From Stenopsyche tienmushanensis (Eukaryota > Arthropoda > Insecta > Trichoptera > Stenopsychidae): 64,000 nt of DNA. Each line of letters starts with the position of its first letter. Positions within the stretch are counted from its first letter, which is position 1. Below the pieces are notes generated by a model that saw only the letters and a list, made by a program, of their open reading frames with translations, had not been told where the DNA came from and made no database searches. The stretch covers positions 1 through 64,000 of the forward strand of contig WACJ01000043.1 in NCBI GenBank assembly GCA_008973525.1. The letters run 5' to 3'. Of the stretch, positions 23,971 to 35,000 are shown piece after piece. The position numbers and the translations under genes were made by a program.

Positions 23971-26900
23971 ATGACTGAAACAGTACTACCTTCTTTTTAA
24001 TCCAAATGGATTGTCATTTGGAAAAAAAATAACGTCACATGTAAACATTATAAGGTGCTGACACCTAGGCGTCACACTTTTATGATCCTTCATTAGAAAT
24101 AGAAAAATGTTTTTTTTAAATTTAGCTTTTAACTCCTCCCTTACCTCTATAGCAATGCTCCGCAACATTTTCTCACCTACGGCACACCAAAGTTCTTTCT
24201 TAAATTTTGCGACACATCAAAAGCTAAAATAATAGATATTTATTTATTTTAAAATAGCTTTCACCATAGTACGAGGAATATCCCGAAAGTAAGTGTACTA
24301 CATTTTTAGAAAAAGTGTATTTAAAAAAATACAGGATATTGTTGATACACTTGTTAACTATTTTTCAACATAATTGCAATCCCGTTCATTGCATCTGGTC
24401 AGTTGTGGCACAAGCTTCTTTATGCCCTCCTCGTAGAACTCTCCCGCCAACTTCTTTCCCCACTTCAGAACCTCTTTCTGTACCTGTTCATCGGTTGAAA
24501 ATTTAATTCTAACCATGTGTTTTTTCAAAAAGAGGAAAAGGTTATAATCTGAAGGCACCAAGTCGAATACGCCAATACAGAGGGTGGTTCAAAACATCCC
24601 AACCAAATAAATCCAATAGCGCCTTGATGGCTAAAGCTGTGTGAGAACGAGCGTTGTCGTGCAACAAGCACACTCCTCTCGTTAGCATACTCCTCCTTTT
24701 ATTTGAATGCGTCTTTTGAGTTTTTTTAGGATCTTACAATATTGTGCATTGATGGTATCTCCCTGGGGTAGAAATTCGACAAAATTATGCCTTTTCGGTC
24801 CCAAAACACTGAGGTTATGATTTTTTCAATCAGATATTGTGGTTTTTTAATTTTTTGGCTGATGATGAATTGGTGTGATACCACTTTGACGACTGTTTCT
24901 TTTATTCAAGCGTGTAATGAGCCACCTACATTTCATCTCCAGTCACAATAGAACTCAGAAAATCTTCACCTTCCAATTCAAAAATGAATCACAAAACATG
25001 GCTCGCACTTGGCGTGATTTCTTGCCGACATCTTTCACGCAACTGGATACTACAACATGAGTTTACGTACTACCATGTTCCTAAGAAGCTCGCTTTATCG
25101 GGAAATCTCCCTTTGCAAACCAGTATTGCCAACCCTCAAAAAATACACTTACTTTCGGGATATTTTTCGTACATAAAACACAAACAATTAAAAAAATACG
25201 TAATAAGAATACGAATAAGAAGAATAATAAAAGATTTAATAAGTGTTTTGTCGATAATGTGTGGGTTTTTCTGACGTGCAGTTAACATTGAAACATGGTA
25301 ACTAGCTTCTGATATGCGATCTGATAGCGGTCAAATGGAGCAGAGACGTCGTGATGGTCACGCTGGACATAAAAAATGCGTTTAACACTGCCAGCTGGGA
25401 ACTAATCGCTGATGCGCTCAGAAGAAACTTCGAAGTTCCTGAGTGCGCCGAGGAGCTCGTCAGCGATTATCTCAGAAACCGACGTGTTCATCACGATGAA
25501 ACCGACACAGAAAGGAAACTGGAGATGGGTGTTCCACAGGGGTCCGTCCTGGGACCCACCCTGTGGAATGTCCTGTACAATAGCCTACTAGAGGTCAAGA
25601 TGCCAGTAGGAGCACAACTCATTGCCTTCGCAGACGACGTCGCGCTGCTGGTGACAGCCCAACATCCGTGGGACATGGAAGCGAAGGGCAACGAAGCCCT
25701 CGCTAGGATAAACGCGTGGATGCGTGAGAATCGCCTACAGCTAGCGGTGGAGAAAACGGAGGCAATGATATGCAGCAGGAGAAGGAGACCGAGGGTCAAA
25801 AAGCTTGTTGTGAACGGTCACGAGGTGGAATACAGCAAATCGCTGAGATACCTCGGGATCCTCTTGGACAACAAGCTGACCTTCAGAAGACACATTGAAG
25901 CAATTGCGCAGAAGGCGCAGAAGGTGGCCAGTGAGCTCGGACGGCTCATGCCCAATGTCGGAGGGCCAAAGCCGTGCAGAAGGAAAATCATAAATGAGGT
26001 TATCCATTCAATACTTCTGTACGGTGCCCCGATATGGTACGAGTCACTCCGTCACGAGAGCTATAGGAAAAAACTGGCTGGGGTCCAGCGACAGGGAGCG
26101 CTCCGAGTCACCACAGCATATAGAACAGTATCAGAAGATGCGGTGCTCGTGATTGCAGGAATCCCGCCGCTGGACCTCCTAGCAAAAAAGAGGGCCTTGG
26201 ACTATGAAGATCCCAAAAACCGCAACAAACATGAACAGAAACTGAAGGAAGCCTGGCAACAGAGATGGGATCAGTCCACAAAAGGAAGATGGACCCACCG
26301 ACTTATACCGGTCGTAAGTCGGTGGAGGGCCAGAAAATACGGCGAAACGACCTACCGCTTAACTCAGGCGCTCACCGGACATGGATGTTTCGGAGCGTAC
26401 CTAAAGCGGATTGGCAAGGAAACATCTGCCAATTGCCACCACTGCCAAGCGGAGGTCGATGATGCAGAGCACACCATCATTAGCTGTGAGGCTTGGGCAC
26501 CCCAGAGGAAATTGCTGGAACAAGCACTCGGGGTAGCCGAGCTCAACGCCAACAACATGATCCACAGCATGATGGAGAGCAAGAAGAACTGGGACCTTTG
26601 GCGCGAATACGTGGAAGAGATTCTGAGCGCCAAAGAGGGCAGTGAAAGAGAGAGACGCAGAGCGCAACAGCCTCTCCAACAATAGAATAGGGCCAATCAC
26701 CTAAGGCCAGACTACCTGTCCTTCCGAAGCAATGTGGAAAACAATACCAGGAGGACAGAGAAGGACAAGGGCGGGTTTAGTGGGCAGGCACGACCGAACA
26801 ATCGTGAATCCTACACTGCCCAGCTTCACTGGGCGTCTTGCGAAGATTTTCTCGCCCACAGAAAAAAAAAAAAAGCCTCTGATGCCTTTTCAGAAACCCT

Positions 26901-29141
26901 AGCGACCGAATTCATAAATTATTTCTGTTTTTGATTTTGTTCTAAACTCCTCTGAAAATATTGTTTAGCCTTTTTGGTGGAACTAGGATGGTTTGAATCT
27001 AGATGACGATTTAGTTTACTGGGTGCCATTGTCGTCAACCGAGACGTTACTGGTCAGCGTCAGGTCCAGAGGAAGGTTGTCTGTTGATGGATGGGTAGTG
27101 TGAGAAGCACTTCGGAAAGTGAATTTGGATTTTAATACTCAGAGAGAAAGACTATAAGAAGTAGCCCTGTCGGTTTTCTTTGTAGCAGTTCCATTGCTGG
27201 TGTTTTGCGTTGAAGTTTCCCGCAACCGACACTTTTCGCCCATACTGAATAATTGAGATAGCTTTTGTTAATTCTATCGGCATGATGACAGATGAATCCC
27301 GGAATATGCCCGTTTTAGATGTTGTAGATTTAGAAAATTGACCACGGCACACCCGTATCGACTCACGGCACATCAGTGTGCCGTGGCACACCGATTGCGG
27401 AGCACTGCTCTATAGTATACTTTATATTTCATCTATACGAAATTGGTTCTATTACTGAAATATTTTTATTGATGTTGATACGATCATCAAAAGCATGCAT
27501 TTTTTCTTTGCTTCCCAATAATAAACCATTATACTTTCTACTCCTTCTTTCAAAACTTCTAAAACAAACATTTTTCCATAACTATAAATGCAAATTATAC
27601 AGAGTGTTTTGTGCATGGATCGATAAAAAATTTTTGGCCGTTAAGGTTGTCTCAGAAACTCAGAAGTAATTTATTTAAATCAATTGAATAAAATATAGAT
27701 AAGATATAGATAGCAAAAGGCCCACCTAATACAAAAAAAACGTCGGTCCATGTTCGAAAGACTCTGTATATATATATATTACTTTTACACACAATTTTTT
27801 GTAAAACAAGATCCGAAGTTAAGGAATATAATACAAAATGGACGTGATGGAACTAAAAAAGACGAAGAAGCCCTTGAGAGCACATTAAAAAAATTTGGGT
27901 TTACAGTTGATATTCATTCAGACAAAAAGAAAGATGAAATATTCGAAATTCTTGAAGAAGGTATCTGATTAAAGCGTAATTGATTTCATTTTACAAGTAA
28001 TATTTGCATTAAGTAATTATTATATTAAATTGCATGTTTTACATTTCAGTTTCTTCAGAATACGACTGTGTTGCTGTGTGTATATTTTCTCATGGAGTAA
28101 ACGGCGGTATTTATGCGTATGATGAGGAATATCCAGAAGTAGATATATTAAATGCATTTAAGGGAAAGTTTGACGGAAAACCAAAAATATTCATTTTCCA
28201 GGTAATTATGAACATTTAAGCGTTTACGGCTTAGTTAAAATAAAATATTTGTTTATATAGCCGTTAATCCGCGAAAGTCTTAGTCAAAAACATTATTTTA
28301 TACCTATGATCGGTTCATTTCAATAGCATATATTTAATTGTTTGCATTCCTCTGTTGCGATATATTTCCGTTTGCTTTATTAATCCTTTGATTAGTGAGT
28401 TAAATTTTGTAGCGCACGCGTTTCATGAGTGAGTCAGTTTATTTTCGATTTAGTCTTCTTTTTTCTAATTATATGTAAAATAATTATTAGCCTGTACTTA
28501 GATTGATGAAAGTTGTAATAAAAAATCCGTGGTGTTCAACTACAAAAAAAAATTATTACGCACTCAACATCTGAGTGCATCCTCATCGACGGGTCAACAC
28601 CATACGACTTGGCATAGGGTCTGTGTCGTCGAATGATTTGTAGAATTATGACACACGTTTTACGCGATGATTTTACAATTTACATTATTATAATTGACTA
28701 TAGCTTTGTAGTATTTGTTTTTTATTGTATTGGTCAGAAGACACATTGATTATTATAAAATAAAGTTCACACGTTTTCGGCGTCAAATCAGCTTATATTA
28801 TTTTATGCATACATTGTTTTCATTTTTAGATGTGTAGAAACAATCTATTGAAAGACATAGGCCGTTGTTTGATGAGACTGCCAGACAAAGATACTATAGT
28901 TTTACACAGCACTTATCCCGAGGAATCAGCGAATCGAAACACTGAACATGGCACATGGTTCATTCAGATTCTTTGCAAGAGATTAAATATCATGACTGAA
29001 GAAAATCTTCTATTAGATGAAATGATACACATACAACGAGATGTCGCTACTTTTTTTGAGGGCAGACAAATGCCAATGGTCTCCCATAATTTGTCCAAGC
29101 GTTTGTTTTTAAGGCCCCAAAATGAAGCAAGTACACAATGA
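23310..29141 (+). CDS. caspase-like protein B with QMCRN active site
   Basis: Five coding exons: 23310-23350, 23417-23550, 27811-27960, 28050-28201 and 28830-29141; the frame is continuous and gives 262 residues. Exon 2 has nine extra bases relative to copy A. Caspase landmarks are Arg70 in RDGT, His123 in CIFSHG, Gln159, Cys161 and Arg195. As in copy A, the exon 4/5 junction creates Gln-Met-Cys-Arg, here followed by Asn. Exons 4 and 5 are almost identical to copy A, so the duplication is recent, but exon 3 starts differently (DPKLRN versus DDLHSS) beside a MITE. Intron 2 is 4.3 kb because of a nested hAT/mariner/R1 insertion, against 0.6 kb in copy A. Polyadenylation signal AATAAA at 29166. 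Both copies keep open frames, which argues for retained function. Confidence 0.85.
23640..23960 (-). pseudogene. Tc/mariner-superfamily transposase relic in intron 2 of caspase B
   Basis: This is the paralogous copy of the relic at 18430-18770, with the same frameshifts and the same position relative to exon 2. It marks the ancestral intron before the duplication. Confidence 0.7.
24281..25160 (-). mobile_element. mariner element, decayed transposase, nested in the hAT
   Basis: Inverted termini TCCCGAAAGTAAGTGTA and TACACTTACTTTCGGGA are flanked by TA on both sides (24279-24280 and 25161-25162). The minus strand encodes a broken transposase: VTGDEM, LLHDNARSHTALAIKALL (second catalytic Asp), then PSDYNLFLFLKKHM and EGIKKLVPQL in the 24358-24561 frame (third Asp). 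This is the mariner DD34D pattern. Many stops make it inactive. The 198-bp element at 62452-62649 has the same termini. Confidence 0.9.
25314..26873 (+). mobile_element. 5'-truncated R1-clade non-LTR retrotransposon
   Basis: The insertion ends in a 12-13-base poly-A run and is flanked by AGCTTCTGAT (25304-25313) and AGCCTCTGAT (26874-26883), a 10-bp target-site duplication with one mismatch. The homologous hAT copy at 62741-62760 has the uninterrupted site ACTAGCTTCTAATGCCC, which confirms the boundaries. The surviving coding region is open from the 5' junction to its stop at 26685, suggesting a young insertion. Confidence 0.9.
25315..26685 (+). CDS. R1-clade retrotransposon ORF2, reverse transcriptase C-terminal two thirds (partial)
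   Basis: The open frame runs 456 codons from the truncation point. It contains VTLDIKNAFNTASW (RT motif A with catalytic Asp), GVPQGSVLGPTLWNVLY (motif B), AFADDVALLV (the catalytic FADD box), a KTEA helix and YLGILLDNKLTF (thumb). After the RT it has the R1-type ALRVTTAYRTVSEDAVLV and PPLDLLA block and a C-terminal CHHC...H...C zinc knuckle (HTIISCEAW). The upstream endonuclease and first RT motifs are missing because of 5' truncation. It has no start codon of its own in context and is not expected to be expressed as a functional protein. Confidence 0.92.
   Translation, partial: CDLIAVKWSRDVVMVTLDIKNAFNTASWELIADALRRNFEVPECAEELVSDYLRNRRVHHDETDTERKLEMGVPQGSVLGPTLWNVLYNSLLEVKMPVGAQLIAFADDVALLVTAQHPWDMEAKGNEALARINAWMRENRLQLAVEKTEAMICSRRRRPRVKKLVVNGHEVEYSKSLRYLGILLDNKLTFRRHIEAIAQKAQKVASELGRLMPNVGGPKPCRRKIINEVIHSILLYGAPIWYESLRHESYRKKLAGVQRQGALRVTTAYRTVSEDAVLVIAGIPPLDLLAKKRALDYEDPKNRNKHEQKLKEAWQQRWDQSTKGRWTHRLIPVVSRWRARKYGETTYRLTQALTGHGCFGAYLKRIGKETSANCHHCQAEVDDAEHTIISCEAWAPQRKLLEQALGVAELNANNMIHSMMESKKNWDLWREYVEEILSAKEGSERERRRAQQPLQQ
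27152..27330 (-). pseudogene. non-LTR endonuclease fragment inside the hAT right part
   Basis: The minus-strand frame includes VSVAGNFNAKHQQWNC, which matches the GDFNAKH..W motif of the apurinic-type endonuclease of Jockey-like retrotransposons. It is not part of the R1 insertion at 25314, being on the other strand, and is therefore an older capture or insertion in the hAT sequence. Confidence 0.6.
27597..27770. repeat. MITE upstream of caspase B exon 3
   Basis: Left arm ATACAGAGTGTTTTGTGCATGGATCGA and right arm GTCGGTCCATGTTCGAAAGACTCTGTAT are inverted. It ends 40 bp before exon 3. Copy A has a one-armed relative at nearly the same place (18801-18915). Confidence 0.6.
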
Positions 29142-29171
29142 TGATATAATGTTTATTAACATAACAATAAA

Positions 29172-29792
29172 ATAATTTTAAAAATATTTTTATTTTTTAT
29201 ATTATATTATATTAACTTAAAATATTTTAAAGCATTTAATGCAATTAACCATTTTTTTAACCAAATTCTAAGTAATATTGCTGCCATATAGTTTCATAGC
29301 TTTGTATTTATATTGAATATAATAAAGGCACTTAGAGCATAAAATCATGTTTTATTACATTTTCCGATGGTTATATGTAGGCTAAAATATGCTAATAAAA
29401 TTAAATGAACTACTTTGTGGTCATTCATTCTCAGCTTCTCAAATTACTGATTTAAATTGATACAAATTGACCAAAAATCATATACACGCATCAATTTATA
29501 CTTTGAAACAAAATGTAAATTTCATCCAATGATATGCGAAATACCTAAAGGTTTCTATAACATCATATCAAAGAAGATGATGACCTACTTAAATATAGAA
29601 ATAACTTAGAATAAATTTGTGGTAGCTATAGATGCAACCATGATGATTGTTAAAACTTGGCCCATTCCGAACTTTTTTACTACTGTTATGATAATATTTA
29701 GCTCGGAAACTAATTATCAGGGAATTTAACATATTTTCTGCACTTCAGCTAAAATATTATTATAAATATTCTTTATAAATTAAAAAATAACG
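29172..29792. other. AT-rich spacer downstream of caspase B
   Basis: No coding region or repeat was recognised between the caspase B polyadenylation signal and the TTAA that opens the piggyBac relic. Confidence 0.4.
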
Positions 29793-29796
29793 TTAA

Positions 29797-30410
29797 CACT
29801 TTGACGCACACAGCCGTCAAATCCCGTCTAACGTCAGCAGATAATACCTACTTATTACGCCCGATAAGTCTTTGCATACTGTCTTCGCGGACACTTCAAA
29901 TCTTATCTCACATTAACGAAACTCATGAAAACGAAAAAAAACTCTCACTCTTCTCTAAATAAGATAAATTAATTTTGGTGAAAAATTCGATTTTTGCGAT
30001 ACACTAACAACGACTAAAGTGGTAAATGTTTTATGTACATAAGTCAAAAAATCGCATTCTTCTTCTATTATATTATATTCAATTCGCATATGTGTAAAAC
30101 GATTTCGAGGCTTACAAATTGTCAAACAATATATTCTTATGTAATGTCAGGTAGAAGATTTCAAAAAATATGGAGATGTTTGAATTGTAAAACGACCAAT
30201 AATAAAAGGATATCAATAATAAGACCACTTGTTGATATCGTTGTTTTGAATTTTCATAATATGTATTCTCCATCGGAAGAAATTTCTTTGGATGAAACTC
30301 TTCTTCGCCGAGGGCGATTTTGGCATAGACGAAAGGGAAGAAAGCTAAGTATGGCATCAAATTTTATGAAATGTGTTTCTCAAATAGATACATCCATAAT
30401 CTAGAGATCT
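29797..30410 (+). mobile_element. decayed piggyBac element with transposase fragment
   Basis: It opens at TTAA (29793-29796) followed by CACTTTGACGCACACAGCCGTC, the terminus shared with the relics at 33640 and 40935. A 123-codon frame (30033-30404) contains MSGRRFQKIWRCLNC, IRPLVDIVVLNF, PSEEISLDETLLRRGRF and KLSMASNFMKCVS. These align with the piggyBac transposase order: MSRNRFE, R-P-L-(L/V)-D, the S-(I/L)-D-E acidic motif and the KR..GIK..LC segment. The rest of the transposase is absent or unreadable, and the 3' terminus was not found. Confidence 0.7.
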
Positions 30411-31830
30411 ATGTAGGATGGCTATTTGATAACGAACCTAGGGGAACCAAAATCGATGACAGTGTAGTAAGATTGATTCATCCATTTCCCTAATAAAAAG
30501 GTCTTCATGTTTTTTTGGACAATTTTAATAATAATATTTCATTATTTACTAAATTATTAAAAAAAAAACGGCACAACAGGGCGTAAATTTAAAAATGTGT
30601 ATTTTTTTTATAAATTGTGGTTAAATATTTGTGTAATTTTTGGTGATTTCGGTTAAATACGGATTTCCGTCGCATGTTCTGCGAGTTCGTCTCGAGGCTG
30701 CGGATCCCCGTCGCTTCTCGTCGAGGCCCGTCGATGTTGCTTTATGCAATATATACGACAACATATACACAAACACATAGCATAACTGTCGTTTATGATG
30801 CGACTCTAGAGCGTCTATGATGTATGCGAGGGAGTAGAAACGATTCTCCCTCTTTCCAACCAACTGCCAATTAAAATAAGAGAAAGAAAATTATTTTGCT
30901 GCCCATGCACTTAACCTAAGCCTATTATAGATACTAGAAACAATTATATTTATTTTTTCTCTCTTCCGAAGTCAGGGAAGAAGAAGCGTTTCACTTTTCG
31001 TGACATTCAAGCCAATTTTCCCTATCGCGTCTATAGAAGTTTCAATAATTATGTGTACATTTTCAGAAAAGTTTTTTGTACAAATTTTCTAACCCTTAGC
31101 GGTATTTATTAAATGAAGCGCAAAATTGAAAATTGAAAATGAAAAAGAGGCAGACGCATGTTAAGTTCCCTCGCAATTAATGTGTTAATACGAACAATAA
31201 TCGTACATTCTACAGAATTTGTTGACCAAATCATTTTTTAAACAAAGGTTTTTTGACTAAAATTGTGAACAAACATCACAAAGCAGTAACTAAAAATCGA
31301 AATATTTCCTAAAACAGTTAGACAGGAAAGAGTAGCTTAATTTAAAGAATATTTTGTGAGAAATCTTCAAGAATATTTAGTAAAAGAAGACATTGATTTG
31401 AAGAACGTTTGCTAGAAATTGCATCTGAGATAACCAAAAATAAGAAATGGAATTATATTTTTATATGGTCTTTTAACTAAAGAAAATGCAATTTTGGAAA
31501 GGTATTTTGGAAAATGATATACTATAATTGATGCTGCAAGTATGACTATGCAAACAAAACGAAAACATCTGCGCAAGCGTGTTGATTTTAATGCTAAATT
31601 TTATTCAAATTACAAAAATATTTTATACGACATTCGACTGCATAAATATCAAGAATTATCATATTTTAAATTATTTATAACCCCCATACAGTTGCAATCT
31701 ACTTTGAACGCTTCATATAACCGGGTTGAAATTACAATTGTCATCTATGCTCAAACTTTCTATATATAATCACTAGCTAATACTGATAATGTTGTATATT
31801 TCAAAACATGTTCCATGATACGAATACCTG
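30411..31830. other. intergenic DNA upstream of the carboxypeptidase gene
   Basis: A short GC-richer segment at 30640-30870 (CGTCGAGGCCCGTCG) and the string GTAGAAACGATTCTCCCTCTTTCC, which recurs near 39806, indicate transposon scraps. The minus frame at 30621-30863 is not protein-like. The remainder is AT-rich with nothing recognised. Confidence 0.4.
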
Positions 31831-31883
31831 TATAAATATAAAACTGGGCTGATATTCACATATCCTGTTTAAATTTTATAAAG
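31831..31883 (+). promoter_or_regulatory. TATA box and untranslated first exon of the carboxypeptidase gene
   Basis: TATAAATA at 31831 lies about 30 bp before a plausible start region near 31860. A splice donor (AAG/GTAAGT) at 31884 and an acceptor (TTCTTTTAG) ending at 31950 define a 5' UTR intron, leaving three UTR bases before the ATG at 31954. Confidence 0.6.
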
Positions 31884-31953
31884 GTAAGTCGGATTCGTAT
31901 TTAATAGTACGTTTACAGAAAATTTGAATGTGTTTTGTGTGTTCTTTTAGATC

Positions 31954-34651
31954 ATGAGGCTTTTCGTTGTGTTTGCGCTATTGTTTTGTCAAGTCATTGG
32001 AGAAAACGAAAAGTTTGGATACGATGGATATAAAGTTTATAGGATCAGGCCAAAAACCAAAGAGCAGAACGATTTTCTTACGTTGTTACAGAAGAGTGTT
32101 ACGAATTTAGATTTTTGGGTGGAGACCAATTCGGTTGGTAAGCCAGTCGATGTTATGGTATCCCCGATCGACCAAAAAGCTTTCGTAGATCTCGTCATAA
32201 CAAATGAAATGGTGCCTGAAATATTTATCAGCGATGTTCGATCGTATGTTATATTTTTTTTTGTATTATTGTCATATATGCAATCGTTTGTGAGTGTATT
32301 TAATTTTTCTATAGTGTAATTTCCGAGGAATCTGTGAGAACGAACGTCAGATCTGGGGAGATGTCATGGGACAGTTACTACAGGCTGGAAGACATTCACG
32401 CCTGGATGGAATCCCTCGAAGCTGAGCATCCGGACCAAGTTAAAGTAATATCTGGAGGAAGGTCTTACGAGGGACGTGATATCAAAGGCGTAAAAATCTC
32501 TTTCAATGCAGGTAAGAGAGGCGTTTTTATAGAGGGTGGCATTCATGCCCGAGAATGGATATCACCGGCCACCGTCACATACATAATCAATGAGCTACTC
32601 AATGGTAAAGATCCAGCCTTCAAAAGGATTGCTCAAAACTTCGACTGGTATCTCTTTCCCAGCGCAAATCCAGACGGATATGCTTTCACACACGATTGGG
32701 TAAACCAAAATACTAATATAACGACTTAATACATTTTAAGAACATGCAAACATAATACAAATTTGTTTTCAGTACCGACTTTGGCGCAAAACAAGGACAC
32801 CCTACACATTCTTCTGTTATGGCGCCGATCCGAACAGAAATTGGGATTTCCATTGGGGCGGTAATATCTTTCACATCATACATATCTGCATTAAATCACA
32901 AGCTACTATTATCGAATACCCCATGTCTTGTAGAAAAGGGCACCAGTACGAATCCTTGTCATGATACATATGGAGGACCAGATCCTTTCTCTGAATTGGA
33001 AACTGTAACATTGTCCCAATTTATTGAATCGATCGCCGACACTTTGGATGTATACTTGTCATTCCATTCTTATTCTCAAATCCTACTGATGCCGTATGGT
33101 CACACTCCGGAGCACTTGGACAATTATGATGACGTAGTAAGTATAATAGATGTTTTGTAATCATAAATGTTTTTTTAATGCGAATCACATTACATTTTTT
33201 TTATAACTGCTGTCAATTCTGAAAAAAGTTAATTAACCCTTTTGTCAATGAATGTTTCTATTACCTCCCGTCAATGAAAGTGGTCTGGCTGGACCCTCAT
33301 ACTTTTTGTAAGGAAATGGGCGAAAAAAATATTTTATTTTTTATCAAATTCATAACAATACAAAACTTATCACTAAATTTACGCTTTTATGGCATGTTTA
33401 AAATGCTTGATTATGCTCTTGATAAATTGGCTCTTCTTACATACAAATCGGGATTATATTTGAAGCTTGTCATTCACTAGGCTAATTTTGCATGACTCCC
33501 AGTTTACCAGCATTGGTTTGGCCTACTAGCTTGAAAATCAGCTTTGTGTGCACCGAGCATTAGTTTGCCGCAAGGCCGTAATTAGGGCGTGGCAAAGAAG
33601 ACGCCTGCCACTTCTTTAACTTGCTTTAATTCTCTTTAACGCTTTGACGTACACAGCCGTCAAATCCCGTCATACGTCAGCAAAAAAATACTTGCTTTTT
33701 GCGCCAGATAATTCTATGCATACCGTCTTCGTGGACACTTCAAATCTTATCTCAAACCGACGAAACTCAACAAAACGAAAACAAACTTAAGCTGCGAGAT
33801 GCGATTGCGTAAGGTAAATAAAAAAATCGACAGAGAGTCTTGACCACGGGAAGAAGTATTTTTCCCGCCGGTTGTCTAGTAGCCTCGCACCTGGGGTCCC
33901 TCTCCGCAGTTAATAAAGGTATTGACCAAGAAATCGACTTTACATTAACCGTTTGACCATCTTCTTTCTCTTTTTTTGGATTCTCCACAATCCAATAACG
34001 AAGGAACCAGCATGTGGCCATCCATCTTAAAGTGAAATCATTTTACTTAGAAATTCATGTGATTGTCAAGGCGGAAATTACTTTAATTTTTAATCACTAG
34101 ATTCATGTCAATCAAAAATTATCACACTTGGTGCAATGTGATAAGTGCACAGATTATAGGAAAAATAATCACATTACCAATAAATTAAAGAAATCTATCT
34201 GCAACATCCAAATAACATTTCTATCCTAACCAAATTTAAAATGATTGAAATGTGACCGATTGATAATTGATTCTATTTCGATTTTATTTTAGTATGCGAT
34301 TGGAAACAGAACCATTCATGCTCTGATGGAAAGATATGGAACTGAATACACCCTAGGAAATATTGCCGAAGCCATTTGTAAGTAATTTTTAATCAAAATT
34401 ATTTGAACATAACGTGAATTAGACATTTAATGTACTATTACATTTCAGATGAAGCAAGCGGGAGTAGTATGGATTGGGTCAAAGGCACTCATAAGGTGCC
34501 TATATCGTTTACATATGAACTGAGAGACACCGGTGAATATGGATTTTTACTTCCAGCTGAACAGATCATCCCCAATTGTGAAGAAATCGTCGATTCACTC
34601 ATTGGAATGTTTGAGGAAGCTGAGAATCTTAAATATTTCAGCCTCGATTAA
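31954..34651 (+). CDS. M14A zinc carboxypeptidase zymogen (carboxypeptidase A/B family)
   Basis: Six coding exons: 31954-32243, 32315-32699, 32773-32860, 32934-33136, 34293-34377 and 34449-34651, all GT-AG and in frame, total 417 residues, the usual zymogen length. Residues 1-16 form a signal peptide, about 20-108 the activation propeptide, and the rest the catalytic domain. Zinc ligands are His174 and Glu177 in HARE, and His299 in SFHSYSQ. Substrate and catalytic residues are Arg230 in LWRK (Arg127 equivalent), Asn246-Arg247 in PNRNW (144/145), Tyr351 (248) and Glu374 in YELRDTG (270). The residue equivalent to position 255 is Met358, not Asp, which predicts A-type preference for hydrophobic C-termini. 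It probably acts as a secreted, trypsin-activated digestive enzyme in the gut lumen. Polyadenylation signal AATAAA near 34789. Intron 4 is 1.2 kb and holds transposon scraps. Confidence 0.95.
33640..33785. repeat. piggyBac-type terminal relic in carboxypeptidase intron 4
   Basis: TTAA at 33636 is followed by CGCTTTGACGTACACAGCCGTC and then the shared CTTCGTGGACACTTCAAATC and GACGAAACTCA blocks in the same orientation as the element at 29797. No transposase is present. Confidence 0.65.
33790..34030. other. less AT-rich intronic insert in carboxypeptidase intron 4
   Basis: The segment (CCCGCCGGTTGTCTAG, GGGGTCCCTCTCCGCAG) differs in composition from the intron around it and has an open minus frame (33767-34021) with no recognisable domain. 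It is probably a piece of another transposon, but the class is unknown. Confidence 0.3.
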
Positions 34652-35000
34652 ATATGATTTATTTATTTATTTTAATCAATAATAATGTGTTTGTACTATT
34701 ATCGAAAACTTCGATGAATTTTAATACTCCTGCGTCTTTGATTTTGTAATTTCCAAGCACAGTTCATATGAATGATGGCAGTATTGTTAATAAATATAGA
34801 TCTTATACATCGTCTGGTTTTCCTTCAGAACTTCATCACTAGGTTATAGCAATTATAATAAATTTCGGCCAAATACTGTCTTTTCATTTCAGAATTTCAA
34901 AGATGCTTAATTTCAACAAGAATATTTATAAACATTTGCTAATCAATGACGATTAACAATTATGAAGAAAATAAACAATATGCAAAAAAATATATATATT
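34652..35000. other. 3' flank of the carboxypeptidase gene
   Basis: It contains the likely polyadenylation signal near 34789 followed by AT-rich DNA. No further gene was seen. Confidence 0.4.

Larger units (their letters stand above)
24153..27407. mobile_element. hAT element with nested mariner and R1 insertions
   Basis: The ends are CAATGCTCCGCAAC and GATTGCGGAGCACTG, an inverted pair, and the element is flanked by the exact 8-bp duplication CTCTATAG at 24145-24152 and 27408-27415, as expected for hAT. Its sub-terminal CACGGCACACC repeats occur at both ends. No hAT transposase is visible, so it was probably mobilised in trans. It contains a mariner (24281-25160) and a 5'-truncated R1-clade retrotransposon (25314-26873). 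A second, right-truncated copy at 62316-62966 carries the mariner position but not the R1. It lies in intron 2 of caspase B and is absent from copy A. Confidence 0.9.

Noticed and set aside
25491..26700. Several minus-strand open frames of 88-110 codons
   Set aside because: They are antisense shadows of the R1 reverse transcriptase and have no domain of their own.
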